In this document: piece by piece, positions 54,511-63,573 of the stretch
How the letters are laid out: each line of letters opens with the position of its first letter
How positions within the stretch are numbered: the stretch's first letter is position 1
DNA from: Agarophyton chilense
Taxonomy: Eukaryota; Rhodophyta; Florideophyceae; Gracilariales; Gracilariaceae
Assembly (NCBI GenBank): GCA_030374765.1
Contig: JARGXX010000077.1
Coordinates: 310,001-374,000 of the forward strand
Direction: 5' to 3'
Length of the DNA stretch: 64,000 bases
The notes under the pieces: generated by a model
What the model was told of the DNA's origin: nothing
The model's input: the letters and a program-made list of their open reading frames with translations, nothing else
The model's database searches: none
Program-made: the position numbers and the translations under genes

Positions 54511-56541
54511 TTAGTTTTTCGAAGTGGACCCCACCGAATTCGGTGCAGCTGCCTCGAAGGGGACCGGTTGTTCCCCGTTCGCGGGTACAAGTTCTGTATC
54601 CCTGTCAGCAAGGTAAGCTCGGAGTATCCTTTGTTCCACATAGGACCTACTCGGGACTCGAGCTTTCTCCTCAGGGGTCAGAGCCTCGTACTGAGCGATA
54701 ATTCGTGAACCCTCCCGCAGGGGAAATGTGCAGTCTGGTGCTTTGTGACCACGGAGGTAACACAAATAGCAAATCAGCTCTGCCGGGTTCGGTTGTGGAC
54801 GTGAATCCACGCGACGTGGTGCTGTATCCCTCCATCCGGGGCGAGAGAATTGAGCAGCGGTATTCGCAAAAGGTAGCAATGCGGCTGGCACCCTCCGTCC
54901 TTGGGTATAGAGCGCAGGGTCTTCATCCGTAGTCGGAGCGGATGTCGACGGCAACTCAGACGTACCCATAGATTCGGGGTTACTTCCCATGAAGTGAATG
55001 TTATCATGGACCTCCACAGGGGCAGGGCCTCCTGCGAGTGATAAAGACGAGTTACCTCCATCGGCGAGGAGTGCACGTGTCGGCCGACTCTTTCGGTTCT
55101 GCCGGGCACAGAGAGTATCCCCCTCAGCCTGGGCGTACTGAACCAGTTCCAAGTAGGTCAGCTTGCGCTTCTCTTCCCGATGTCGGGCAACCAATGCCCT
55201 TATCGAGGGGTCCAAACCATCCACAAACATGGTGCATCTCTCGTAGGCGGGGAATACATTCCCGCATCGGTGAAACGCTTTACTCAAGCGAGTTGAATAC
55301 CTCGTTTCGGTTTCCATCAGCTTCTGCCGCGTATCCCTTAATGCAAGGATTGCTTCCTGAATCGCATTTCCAGTAGCGTATGACCTCAAGAGGTACTGCA
55401 CCGCTTCGGGCCAGCACGTGACTCCCCCTTCCGAGGCTCGGGATGATCCACGGACGGAGTTGAACTGGTCTTCAGCCATCCCCTTTAAGAAATAGGGTAA
55501 TGCAAGATACGCTTGCGCTTCACTCATACCGAGGATGTCAGCCTCCTGGACGAACCTCGCAAGGAAATCGAGCACCAGAATTGGGTCTGTTCCTGTGAAC
55601 TCCCTCTTCTGTAGGGTGATGCTCAGCCTTTTGATGTAGTCCTTGACCTTACCCGTTCCGCGGGATGTTCGATCTCCCGAAGGGTTATTCAACCGGTAAT
55701 AGCGGTACGATAGCAGCTTCCGATAGAGAGGATTCGTCGGCTTCAGCTCCCTTAATCCAAGGTGTTTCCTACCCTTCTTCTGGGTACGGATTGCCCCTTG
55801 AGAGGTGTAAGTAGCCTTCGACAGAGTCGCCCGGGATGACCGGCGTCCATCTTCACTATCCGAAGATTCGGAAGACGAACTCGATGACGAGCGATTGGGA
55901 TCGGAATCCGATAAATCCTCTTGGAGGTGAACCCTCTTCTTGGACTTGCGGCGGTCCCGTTTAGCGGAGCGGTGTTCTTCGTCTTCCGAAACGTTGAATT
56001 TATCCTTCGAGGCTTCTGTGTCTCCGTCCATACGGATAATGGCCTCGAGGGTGTCCAGCCGAGCTCGGAAGCGTTCCGCTTGCACGCGGTGTTCCTCCAC
56101 GAGGCTCCGGTACTCCTGGATAAAGACCCCAGGGGTACCAAAGCTTTCCAAAAGAGAGTTCACATCCCTCCTCAGGGTACGAAGGTCGTCGGCGACTCCC
56201 CCCACCTGGGCGTCCTCCACCTTGAGGCGGAGGGTAGTAACCTCCTTAAGGAGCTCGACGTGAGCCGCCTTGGCGATATCGATTCGAGTCTCCAGGCGCT
56301 GTAATTCAGGGTCGGCCCGACTTCGGGGTGCTGCTGAGGGAATCTCCACGACTGGAGCTGGGCCCACAGCCACGATCTCTCGAGGACCTGAAACCACTGA
56401 GGGTGCTCTCCGAGTGTCCGGATCGATACCGGAATCGTTCCGACCTTCGGGAATTGAGCTCCTCGGCCTAGGCGGGGCCGGGGGCACTGAATCCGCTTGA
56501 CGGTTCGATCCAGTCCTGGAACCACGGGTAGGCGGCGACAT
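54511..56541 (-). CDS. gag: Gag of element C
   Basis: Intact 676-codon Gag from ATG 56541 to TAA 54511-54513. N terminus proline-rich, then a helical segment with heptad-like Leu spacing (residues about 65-115), a Ser/Asp-rich region near residue 215-230, the capsid-like core TCWPEAVQYLLRSYAT and a zinc knuckle CYLCYLRGHKAPDC (CX2CX4HX4C). The end reads TCG AAA AAC TAA; pol continues in -1 over G AAA AAC. It lies 207 bases behind the PBS. With LTR promoter, PBS and Gag intact, this copy may still make particles. Confidence 0.9.
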   Translation of the reverse strand: MSPPTRGSRTGSNRQADSVPPAPPRPRSSIPEGRNDSGIDPDTRRAPSVVSGPREIVAVGPAPVVEIPSAAPRSRADPELQRLETRIDIAKAAHVELLKEVTTLRLKVEDAQVGGVADDLRTLRRDVNSLLESFGTPGVFIQEYRSLVEEHRVQAERFRARLDTLEAIIRMDGDTEASKDKFNVSEDEEHRSAKRDRRKSKKRVHLQEDLSDSDPNRSSSSSSSESSDSEDGRRSSRATLSKATYTSQGAIRTQKKGRKHLGLRELKPTNPLYRKLLSYRYYRLNNPSGDRTSRGTGKVKDYIKRLSITLQKREFTGTDPILVLDFLARFVQEADILGMSEAQAYLALPYFLKGMAEDQFNSVRGSSRASEGGVTCWPEAVQYLLRSYATGNAIQEAILALRDTRQKLMETETRYSTRLSKAFHRCGNVFPAYERCTMFVDGLDPSIRALVARHREEKRKLTYLELVQYAQAEGDTLCARQNRKSRPTRALLADGGNSSLSLAGGPAPVEVHDNIHFMGSNPESMGTSELPSTSAPTTDEDPALYTQGRRVPAALLPFANTAAQFSRPGWRDTAPRRVDSRPQPNPAELICYLCYLRGHKAPDCTFPLREGSRIIAQYEALTPEEKARVPSRSYVEQRILRAYLADRDTELVPANGEQPVPFEAAAPNSVGSTSKN
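54514..54520 (-). promoter_or_regulatory. Candidate -1 frameshift site GAAAAAC of element C
   Basis: Gag frame TCG AAA AAC TAA. G AAA AAC departs from the X XXY YYZ rule only at the first base, and the -1 pol frame is open across it. Element B has A GAA AAC at the same place. Confidence 0.4.
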
Positions 56542-56748
56542 GCTGCAGACACGACACCGACGATTCGGGGCAACGATGAAATTCGATCACGAGATTCCCG
56601 GAGAACGGATGACGTAACACAAAACAAAAGTAAAAACCAATTCCACCCTTTCCAAAAGGGACCACTACAACAAATCTTCACGACGGTGCTTCCTCTTCCA
56701 AGAGATATTCCAACACGTGGATGACCAACCCAAAAGTCCGAGAACGGA

Positions 56749-56766
56749 TTCTAAGTCGGGAGACCA
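56749..56766 (-). other. Primer binding site of element C
   Basis: TGGTCTCCCGACTTAGAA on the minus strand, two bases inside the 5' LTR; identical to the site in element A. Confidence 0.82.
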
Positions 56767-56768
56767 CT

Positions 56769-57684
56769 TGTGGAGCAAAACCCGGCGACGGGAAGTGCTC
56801 TCAAGGTGTTCGAAGCCTTGCTCCCTGGGGGAGGCAGACTCAGAGACAGAGCCCTCCGTTCCACCCGTAGTGTGGGGTGTAACTCCCACGGGGGATTCCG
56901 GCAGTACCGTCGGAGGTGAGGGGTAGAAACCGTTGGATCGGGAATGGGTATGGGTATCCCAAAGAATGGGGGAAAAACCGGCGAAGAGGAAAAACGGGGC
57001 GAGGGTCGGGCACTAACAGGCACCGGACCCGAGAACCAGAAAAGGGGCGAAACAACAAAAGAAACCCAATACAGGGGCGAAAACCTGTCCTCGAAAGGAA
57101 ACACAAAAAGCACGCAACAAGTAAGCAGAACCCCCACGCGGTATCGTGCACGCAGGTCTTCTGAGCGGTCCCAAGGGGGTGGTTGCACGGAACCCAAACG
57201 TGGGCACTCTCCAAGTGGAGTCGTGTCCCTACGCAGGCGTTGCTAACCAGAGCCCGTTCCGGGTTGTAAGGCCGAAACGATGGCGACGAAGAACCTCTAA
57301 AGGTATCGAAGACCAACCTTGGTTACCATTTACTTTGAGCTTCGGACTGTCAGATCTCATCTCCCTAAGTAGGGCCCACTAACTAAACTCTACAGTAGTG
57401 CACACCTGCTCAGGGCCATACACGTGAAGATCCCACTGTCAGGGCCCAAAAGTCCAACGTTCTAACAAATATCCGAAAATCGTTGCCAAAATTAAGCCAC
57501 GTGTATCACGGGGCCAATCCAATCATGGGCCATCCGAGTCTTCCCTTTATAGGCGAACTCTAACCAGAAAACAGTGCCACCTCAGCACACCTTAGAGAGG
57601 ATCATAGTCATAACCCTCGGAGGGTTCAATCCTCATTCTATGAGTTGCATCTTCAAGAATCCCTTAACTGAGCGTTGCTCTACA
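56769..57684 (-). repeat. 5' LTR of element C (916 bp)
   Basis: Direct repeat of 45931-46846 with about nine substitutions. It carries the promoter of gag-pol. Ends TGTGGAGCAA and TTGCTCTACA on the plus strand, followed by TAATG. Confidence 0.95.
57546..57551 (-). promoter_or_regulatory. TATA box in the 5' LTR of element C
   Basis: GCCTATAAAGG on the minus strand, about 135 bases into the LTR. The other LTR copy has GCCTATGAAGG, so only the 5' copy, which drives gag-pol, keeps the TATA box. Confidence 0.5.
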
Positions 57685-57689
57685 TAATG
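57685..57689. other. Target-site duplication TAATG, right of element C
   Basis: Identical to 45926-45930. Confidence 0.9.
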
Positions 57690-57960
57690 CATCATCAAAT
57701 GGAATGACTGCCTTGTATCATGTTCTCAAATCATTGGTTATTTCACCGATTATGCTCTTTACTTTGCATACGTGTAGTGAAAATCCACTGCTGACAGCAA
57801 ACAGTGTTCGGTCGACAATTGCAGTCTTCTGCTTTTGTAAAGCCTGGTAGACGGCTTGGTTTGTAAATTGTACGCTCAAGGAGCCAACTAAGATACATTT
57901 TGGAGGCGTTTTTTAGGGCATTGAGGAGGCAATAAGTTCTTTAGCGAGAAAAACTACAAG
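57690..57960 (-). pseudogene. pogo/jerky-type transposase relic, N-terminal part
   Basis: A minus-strand frame with one TGA. It has QAVYQALQKQ, then SSGFSLHVCKVKSIIGEI and AVIPFDD, resembling the DNA-binding-to-core linker of pogo/jerky transposases, where a GFxxxxxxV..I helix and a NPF/PF motif precede the RxFxxR helix. Across the TAATG duplication the frame is the same as that of the part left of element C. Family resemblance here is weak and leans on the other half. Confidence 0.45.
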
Positions 57961-59237
57961 TTGGCACTAACGTGCAGACTGACACTCCACACTCAAGTAA
58001 ACGGAAAGCTTTTATACATTTAGCTTTTTCAGCGGCTTGCATTGAATTTTTTCGTTTAAGACGAGTGGTTTTTTTCGCGTTTACAGCGGAATGGCAGTTC
58101 GAGTGGTTGATAGTTGGCCAAGAAGATGGTGGCTCTTGTGGAACGCCAAGGATATATCGAATATTATTTTGCGACCGCGGAGATGTCCTTCAATGGCTAA
58201 TTATTAGATGGATGGGACAAAGTTCCAAATTGAGCCGTTTCTCAAATAAAGTCGGCATGATTAATATCTTCCACTGCAATTAAATGAGAGGGGGTGCGTC
58301 AAAGGACGTTTTTTTCAATTACACTTGGAGCGCCCGAGAGAAAAGGCTTTTTATTAGCAAGCGTGAACAAGTATGGCTGTGAATGAGCTTGAACGAATAT
58401 TTTTAGTTTTTGAATATCTCTTCTAGTGAATTAACGTCTGTAAAAAGCACAAAGAGCTAGCTTGTAGACGTCGGGCCAATTATTATTTCTCCATATTGTG
58501 AGTCGTGTCGGAATCGCAGGCTTTGAAGTGGTTTCTTTAAAAGCGATGCCGTAGTTTTTGGATGAGGAAATCTGTTTGGGATTCTGCGACTATGCTGCGG
58601 TGGAGAATTGATTGTTCGAGAAACAAAACCTTGTTTTTCTTCGGATATATTCGGGGTAGAGTGCGGAGGTGGTGCGAGAAAACGCAACGTGCAGTAATCG
58701 GCTGGTTAAAGGTTGAGATGCGGTGCAAGGTTACGCCAAAAACTGATTGGCCTGGGCACCAAAGCAGGTTTCGATAATACGCACTGCGTAGATGGTGGTC
58801 CACTTCGCAATATTGCGGGGATTTGAAGCCTCCATGACTGCGCATTCCCATTACAGACAGGGGCATACAAGAAAAGACACTACTCTTTCTGTGCAAAAGT
58901 CAAAAGTTTTCTTTGACCAATTATATGGTGCCACCCGTCCTTCACGCGTGGATTCACGGTGAATCCACGCTTGTTAAGAACGGGCCTGAATTATGAGAGG
59001 GCTCTAAACCAAAATGCGTTTTGCGCATTATCCGTGTTGTACGTTTCTAGAAAAATTACTCATATTCGAAATGTACAGAGCGTGAGTAATCCCTCTAATC
59101 TCCCATTTTATGGGATATTTGGACAGAAAATGAGTTGTCCTGTCTCTGTAGAAAGCTCAAAGCAATTGATTCACCCACACTCAGCATATCCACACTATCA
59201 CTTGACGTGGCAATGCAACAGGAGTATTTGTCGTTTG
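57961..59237. other. Intergenic DNA with a perfect 25-base palindrome
   Basis: No gene I can support; frames at 57972-58283 (+) and 58537-58896 (-) are unrecognised and overlap nothing conserved. A palindrome lies at 58946-58970. The rest is moderately AT-rich and serves as 3' flank of the AlkD-like gene. Confidence 0.45.
58946..58970. repeat. Perfect palindrome, 12-base arms around one base
   Basis: GCGTGGATTCAC and its exact reverse complement GTGAATCCACGC are separated by a single G. Confidence 0.85.
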
Positions 59238-60179
59238 TCACTTGAATGTCTGAAGACCATGGCTAATCCTTTTGCTTTCTTTCACCATTTCTACATATTT
59301 CTTTTTTGTGTCACTATTGCAGTGCTTTGTGGCATTTCTAACCGCTTCCAAGCTCATATGCTTCTTGAATTGCTCCACGAAACGCATCATGAATTTTTCG
59401 TCATATCTAGCAACTTGTCTGAGAATCCAACCGATGCTGGTTTTTGCAAATCTCTCCGGTCGCTGAACAACAACAGTGGAATTTTTCCAAATACGTTCTC
59501 TGAAATTCTCATCCTTTGCAAATGGAACAAAAGTTACAATACTGCAACGTGCCTTCCATAGGTTTTCGGCTGTGCTCCAAGAAGAAATACGATTTGAGTA
59601 TTCATCATCATGCCGCTTGATCATCTTCGCGAGCACCCGATTGCAGAAAGAGTCAGTCGTACTCCATGGTCGAATCAGATCGTCTTCAAAGAGTTCTTCA
59701 AACAAGGAAATCAAACCGCGATTATGTGTCGGAGAAAATCTTGCAACAAGACCGGCGTACACAGTGGCCGCAATCTTATCCTCACTGAATGGAGATTCAA
59801 ACAGGCTTCTTAGTAACTGTTCATCCAAGGTAGCATTCGGAGCGTTCGGAGCGTTCGGAGCGTTTCTTATTTGTGAGCCCAACCCGTTTTCTCTCGACCA
59901 TGCGTTCACAGTTTTTTCCACGATGGGTATCTGAACGCCTCTGCATGGCAACTCATTCCGTAAGTAGCGTTCCATGAAAGGTTTCTTGGACGCATCCGCA
60001 ACTCCTTCAAGACGACTCTTCAAATCTTTCACAAGTTCACTGGGCTCTCGCGCCATGTGCTTTGCTGACTTCAGGGGCCTCTTTGCGCATCCTGGAGATT
60101 CTGTTAGTTGCAAGCGCCTTTTCGCCGCAAAGGAGCGCGTGACTGGTCTGGGAGGAATGAAGTAGGGAAGGGTTGACAT
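59238..60179 (-). CDS. AlkD-like DNA alkylation repair glycosylase
   Basis: 313 codons from ATG 60179, no intron needed. AlkD-family proteins are HEAT-like repeat glycosylases that excise alkylated purines (3-methyladenine, 7-methylguanine). Residues known in bacterial AlkD have counterparts in order: Trp 172 and Asp 176 (PWSTTDSF), Trp 208 and Arg 211 (LWKAR) and Trp 251 (SIGWILRQV). The N-terminal 40 residues are basic with several Arg/Ser and could be an organelle targeting peptide or a tail. GVQIPIVEK corresponds to the family's GV..P..R start. Residues 106-116 carry an NAP repeat from a 9-base tandem repeat, a likely loop insertion. It is divergent from the sulfotransferase gene. Family call from motif pattern; activity inferred. 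Confidence 0.75.
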   Translation of the reverse strand: MSTLPYFIPPRPVTRSFAAKRRLQLTESPGCAKRPLKSAKHMAREPSELVKDLKSRLEGVADASKKPFMERYLRNELPCRGVQIPIVEKTVNAWSRENGLGSQIRNAPNAPNAPNATLDEQLLRSLFESPFSEDKIAATVYAGLVARFSPTHNRGLISLFEELFEDDLIRPWSTTDSFCNRVLAKMIKRHDDEYSNRISSWSTAENLWKARCSIVTFVPFAKDENFRERIWKNSTVVVQRPERFAKTSIGWILRQVARYDEKFMMRFVEQFKKHMSLEAVRNATKHCNSDTKKKYVEMVKESKRISHGLQTFK

Positions 60180-61047
60180 TTGTAAGAGTTCCTCCAGAAT
60201 GTATTCGGACGTAAAGTAGGAAGCGAATTACAGGGGCGGGAAGAAATATAGGTATGTCGGGGCTGTGGTGGCGGAACAAAGTGAAAGAGAACTGCATGAA
60301 AATGGAAACTTCGAAGAGCAGCTGACCAAATAGATAGAGCACAGGAGGCCTTAATTTTTGTGCCGTCTTTGCAGCAGCGCTTTCCATACAGAGTGTGCAG
60401 CGGTGCTTTCCATGCAGAAGCTTGCCGTATATTAGTTCTTCTTCTTTCTTCTTCTTTGAGGATTAGTTCTTATGTCAGGTATACGTATCTTATAGATCTG
60501 CCTCTTTTCTCTAACTTGCTGAAAAGTGGAGATTCACCGAAGGTAAATCTTTGGAACAGAATATAAAGGGTAAGGTTTCCTGCAGCGAGAAAATTTTTCA
60601 TTCTTGCTCATACGATATGATATACCCTAGGACAGTTCTCTCCAGAAGTTATGGCAACAATTCGAAGACTGGACTATGCTTATGCACGACCATAGCTGAA
60701 CTACCACTGTGTCGTATTTCCACAAGTTGACAACATGTGTTCATTCAAGTTTGCTCGGTGGACGCAGACTTGCTCTCTGGGGAGCAGTATTTACGGATTC
60801 ATGGCGAACACCTGTCGCCATATCCTCCATCCCAACCTGGATCATCCATGGACGTTTTGCGGGGGATCCACAGAGGTGGGGAGAGCGTTGATCAGGACCG
60901 CAAACGATGGGCTCAGGTTTGACAGAGACAGCAGATGCCCATTCGCATCGGCTATTTTCTATGACACAAAGCGAAGTAAGGTTCCATAATAAACCTTAAT
61001 GTACGATAAGGAAACGCTCGGCAGAATTCACGAATCTCGAGATTTCC
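60180..61047. promoter_or_regulatory. Divergent intergenic region between AlkD-like and sulfotransferase genes
   Basis: 868 bases with no supported gene. Three overlapping ATG frames at 60709-60989 look like chance. A TTCTTC-rich tract lies at about 60436-60460. Promoters of both flanking genes should be here; no clear TATA was assigned. Confidence 0.4.
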
Positions 61048-62085
61048 ATGTGCATCGGGCCGAAACTCTGCCCTTACAAGAACAAGATTCCTATCCTCCA
61101 CGCTCTGGGCGGTCGTTTTTTGGAAAGAATCAAACGAGCAACAATACAGCCGAGGAGTTCGAGACAAATCCCAATGGCAGAAGCAGATCAATTAGTAGAC
61201 GCCTTGATGCAGAGGCTTGATGCAACTACGGTGCAGTTCCCATCTTTTGAAAAACCGTTAAAGCTTGAGGCTGTGGTAAGCACGCCAATGAAATCTGGAA
61301 CAACTTTGATGCAGCAAATGCTGTATCAGATGATGGCCGTGACCGGGAGAGTGCAATCGGATCCAAACGGTGAGCTGTATGATGATATTAGTGAAGTAGA
61401 GCCATTCTTGGATGCTCGCGACGCCACCGGTATAAAGGAATCCATACAACCGTATGAACCAATGTGTTGGAAGTCTCATGCAGACGCCTCTCACTTTCAG
61501 GGATGGGATACGAAATGCCTGTACTGTGTTCGAAACCCCATTAGTGCTACGAGGGGTTTACTGGATTTTGTGTACGATTGGATGTTAGACGACCCTCCGG
61601 AGTCACCACGCTTGTTGGAGAATGTATACGCAAAATTTGTGGAGCACAATTTGCTGAGTGACCCAGACATGCAGATAGCAGACTGGTTTGTTCACACCAA
61701 ATCGTGGGTAGAATTCGACGCGAACGTACTCTTTCTAGTTTTCGAGGACGTTGTAAGAGACATCAGCGGCACCGCTCGACGCGTAGCTCGTTTCCTCGAC
61801 ATTGACCTCGATGACGAACAAGTAGGAATCATTTCTAGAAAATGCGATAGGAGTGTTATGGCAAAGGACGAGCGATTCAATGATACGTCAATCTCGAAAT
61901 TGATGGGATGGAAGCAATGCGGAGGAAGAAGGGTCCGAGCTGAGGGAGACGGCCTGTTCAAACCTATTGCATTGGATTCTGCCGTGGAACGAAAAGTGTG
62001 GAAGAAATTCGAATCGGTGTTCGGAATGAAAAGCTACGATGAATTGGTCGCTGACCTACGAAAAAGAAATTCTTTCGTCGTCTAG
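61048..62085 (+). CDS. PAPS-dependent sulfotransferase (Sulfotransfer_1 family)
   Basis: 345 codons from ATG 61048; ATG 61174 (codon 43) starts closer to the domain and gives 303 residues, nearer the usual cytosolic size. It transfers sulfate from PAPS to an acceptor. The 5'-phosphosulfate loop is TPMKSGTTLMQQM (79-91). WKSHADASH (141-149) fits the Lys-Thr-His segment with the catalytic base. The 3'-phosphate site CVRNPISATRGLLDF (160-174) has the family Arg and Ser. FLVFEDVVRDISGTARRV and CDRSVMAKDERFND are the later conserved blocks. No membrane helix is evident, so it looks cytosolic rather than Golgi type. In red algae such enzymes could act on small molecules or galactans; the acceptor cannot be told. 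Confidence 0.85.
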   Translation: MCIGPKLCPYKNKIPILHALGGRFLERIKRATIQPRSSRQIPMAEADQLVDALMQRLDATTVQFPSFEKPLKLEAVVSTPMKSGTTLMQQMLYQMMAVTGRVQSDPNGELYDDISEVEPFLDARDATGIKESIQPYEPMCWKSHADASHFQGWDTKCLYCVRNPISATRGLLDFVYDWMLDDPPESPRLLENVYAKFVEHNLLSDPDMQIADWFVHTKSWVEFDANVLFLVFEDVVRDISGTARRVARFLDIDLDDEQVGIISRKCDRSVMAKDERFNDTSISKLMGWKQCGGRRVRAEGDGLFKPIALDSAVERKVWKKFESVFGMKSYDELVADLRKRNSFVV

Positions 62086-62307
62086 CCAGCGCTCTATGTT
62101 GTCAAGGTGTGGATGGGCGGCATCGCACATCTTGTATATGGCGAGGCGGCGTCTGAACGACAGGCTTGGAGAGAATTTGTACGCCCACGAGTTCGAGTGG
62201 CATTGGAAATTAGACAAGTCATCTGGTTTCTGTTTTAATTTGTTTTCGTACCACTCAGCACCCACGCAGTAAAGTAGTTCCAAGATGTAAAGGGCTTGGG
62301 TTACCAC
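62056..62307 (-). CDS. Possible minus-strand exon or small ORF, unknown
   Basis: An 83-codon frame, opened by GTG rather than ATG, whose end overlaps the sulfotransferase stop by 30 bases on the other strand. Upstream on the same strand a second open stretch (about 62320-62500, with AGARLGMTDVRDVVGLVTGE) lies in another frame, so the two might be exons joined over a short intron, or pieces of a dead gene. Composition looks protein-like (many Trp, Tyr, Cys, charged residues). I recognise no family. Confidence 0.3.
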   Translation of the reverse strand: MVTQALYILELLYCVGAEWYENKLKQKPDDLSNFQCHSNSWAYKFSPSLSFRRRLAIYKMCDAAHPHLDNIERWLDDERISFS

Positions 62308-62847
62308 TCAATTCAATTCGATCCCAAGTTCTCCATCTCTTCACCCGTAACAAGCCCGACCACATCTCTCACATCTGTCATTCCAAGCCGTGCGCCAGCA
62401 CTGATCAAAGAGCGAGATTTATAATTCAGCGCAACTGTTTTTTTTGCACTAGAAAATTGTGACTGGAAGGGTAGAGTGGTCACCGACCATTGATTGGAAG
62501 CTGGCGTAAAAACTTCGTACTACGAACATGAAGCGATACATCTCGGCCCCTCACTACGACTCAACAATCCCCTGTTTCCCAAAGCACCAGCGCAAACGCG
62601 CTTCTTGAGATTTGGCGCCTCTCAACTTCAGCCTGCTTTTGACCAAACCTTTCGCAACATCGAGTACTCATCCGTGCTCCGTAGTTTGCGCATCGTCACC
62701 GTTCTTCATTTTTGAGATAGCTTTTCTTCCACGTTCATCCTTGCACTGTACACACGGACACGCGGCTAATCACAAGTCGACAACACGCGTGCAACACACA
62801 CTCCATCTGCTTAAAGGCCCAAGCGAAGAAAATTCAACCAGACTACC
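62308..62847. promoter_or_regulatory. Upstream region of the ClpS gene
   Basis: 540 bases. It includes the minus-strand open stretch mentioned for the previous entry and the presumed ClpS promoter. No motif could be fixed; a CATCTGCTTAAAGG stretch precedes the ATG by about 40 bases. Confidence 0.35.
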
Positions 62848-63374
62848 ATGGTGTCTGCGACACAACTAGCTTTCATACCCAATATGTCATCTCCTGTGCA
62901 CAAGGTTCTCCATGCCAGTTCCTCTCGCAGCGTGTGTGCGTCGCGTATTGCACAGCAAGCTGCGAGGAACACAAGTGTGATGGTTGCCGCACCACCTAGT
63001 AAACAGAAGGTTCTTGAAAAGAAAGTAAACACGGAACAGAAGAAGGAATTCAAACAACCTGATATGTATCGACTTTTCATATTCAACGACCCGATTAACA
63101 CGAGAGAACGTGTGATAAATGTTTTGCTTCAGACCTGTCAAGGCCTTTCGTTTTCCAGGGCGTACTCTGCTATGCAAGAGGCACATGAGAACGGCAGAGG
63201 TCTCGTTTTAGTCATAGCACAGGAGATTGCTGAACACTATTGCGCTTCCATCAATTCAGGTATGTTTCGCTACGTGTATCTGGCTTTTCCTTGGAGGATT
63301 GATTTCTAACAAGCCGTTGATTCTTGCGTTTTTTCGTAGCCGGCATTTTGAGCACGGTCGAGCCCGACAAGTAG
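62848..63374 (+). CDS. clpS: Plastid ClpS-type adaptor of the Clp protease (two exons)
   Basis: Exon 1 is 62848-63259, exon 2 is 63340-63374; the product has 148 residues. ClpS binds N-terminal destabilising residues of substrates and hands them to the ClpC/ClpP protease. Residues 1 to about 50 are Ser/Ala/Arg-rich, with Phe at position 9, and end near VMVAAP, as expected of a red-algal plastid transit peptide. The ClpS core follows: YRLFIFNDPINTRERVINVL, the helix SFSRAYSAMQEAHENG with the family MxxAHxxG pattern, VLVIAQEIAEHY, and, only after splicing, the typical C terminus ending STVEPDK. Without splicing the frame reads into intron sequence and stops at 63309. The NDD motif is NDP here, so substrate binding could differ slightly. 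Confidence 0.88.
63260..63339 (+). other. Intron of the ClpS gene (80 bases)
   Basis: Donor CAG|GTATGT and acceptor TTTTTCGTAG|CC, phase 1. TTCTAAC at 63303-63309 is a good branch-point candidate 30 bases before the acceptor. Splicing yields the conserved ClpS C terminus, the main support. Confidence 0.85.
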
Positions 63375-63573
63375 TTGGCTGTCGTATTGCTTAAACGCTT
63401 CACAGCAGTTTGAATATGCTTTGCTCCATTAGACTTCTGCTGTTTCGTCAAGCCTTCCTGCTCTAGTGGAGCCGGTTGATTGTATTTTGTATTGAATATG
63501 CGCATCTGTGTCCGTCTAGCTAGTGATGCACGGCGAGGGAAAGGGAAAGCCAGGTTTTTGAGTTCTGACTTGT
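63375..63573. other. Convergent intergenic space between ClpS and the membrane-protein gene
   Basis: About 200 bases. A minus-strand 145-codon frame covers it and the ClpS 3' end but has no protein family features. Confidence 0.5.

Larger units (their letters stand above)
45931..57684 (-). mobile_element. Element C: complete Ty3/Gypsy chromovirus (11754 bp) with intact antisense ORF
   Basis: Two LTRs of 916 bp, a 5-bp TAATG duplication, PBS (56749-56766), gag, pol and chromodomain on the minus strand, an aORF on the plus strand and a PPT. The LTRs differ at about nine positions by eye, roughly 1 percent, so the insertion is young. Pol has a nonsense codon, a lost integrase Asp and a frameshifted C-terminal linker. 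It lies in a pogo-type transposase gene. Confidence 0.93.

Noticed and set aside
56840-57316. 158-codon minus-strand frame present in both C LTRs (also 46002-46478)
   Set aside because: It is conserved only because the LTRs are young duplicates; it crosses LTR regulatory sequence and has Cys/Phe/Pro-rich chance-like composition.
57972-58283. 103-codon plus-strand frame
   Set aside because: No recognisable motif, no intact neighbour, next to a dead transposase; not better than chance.
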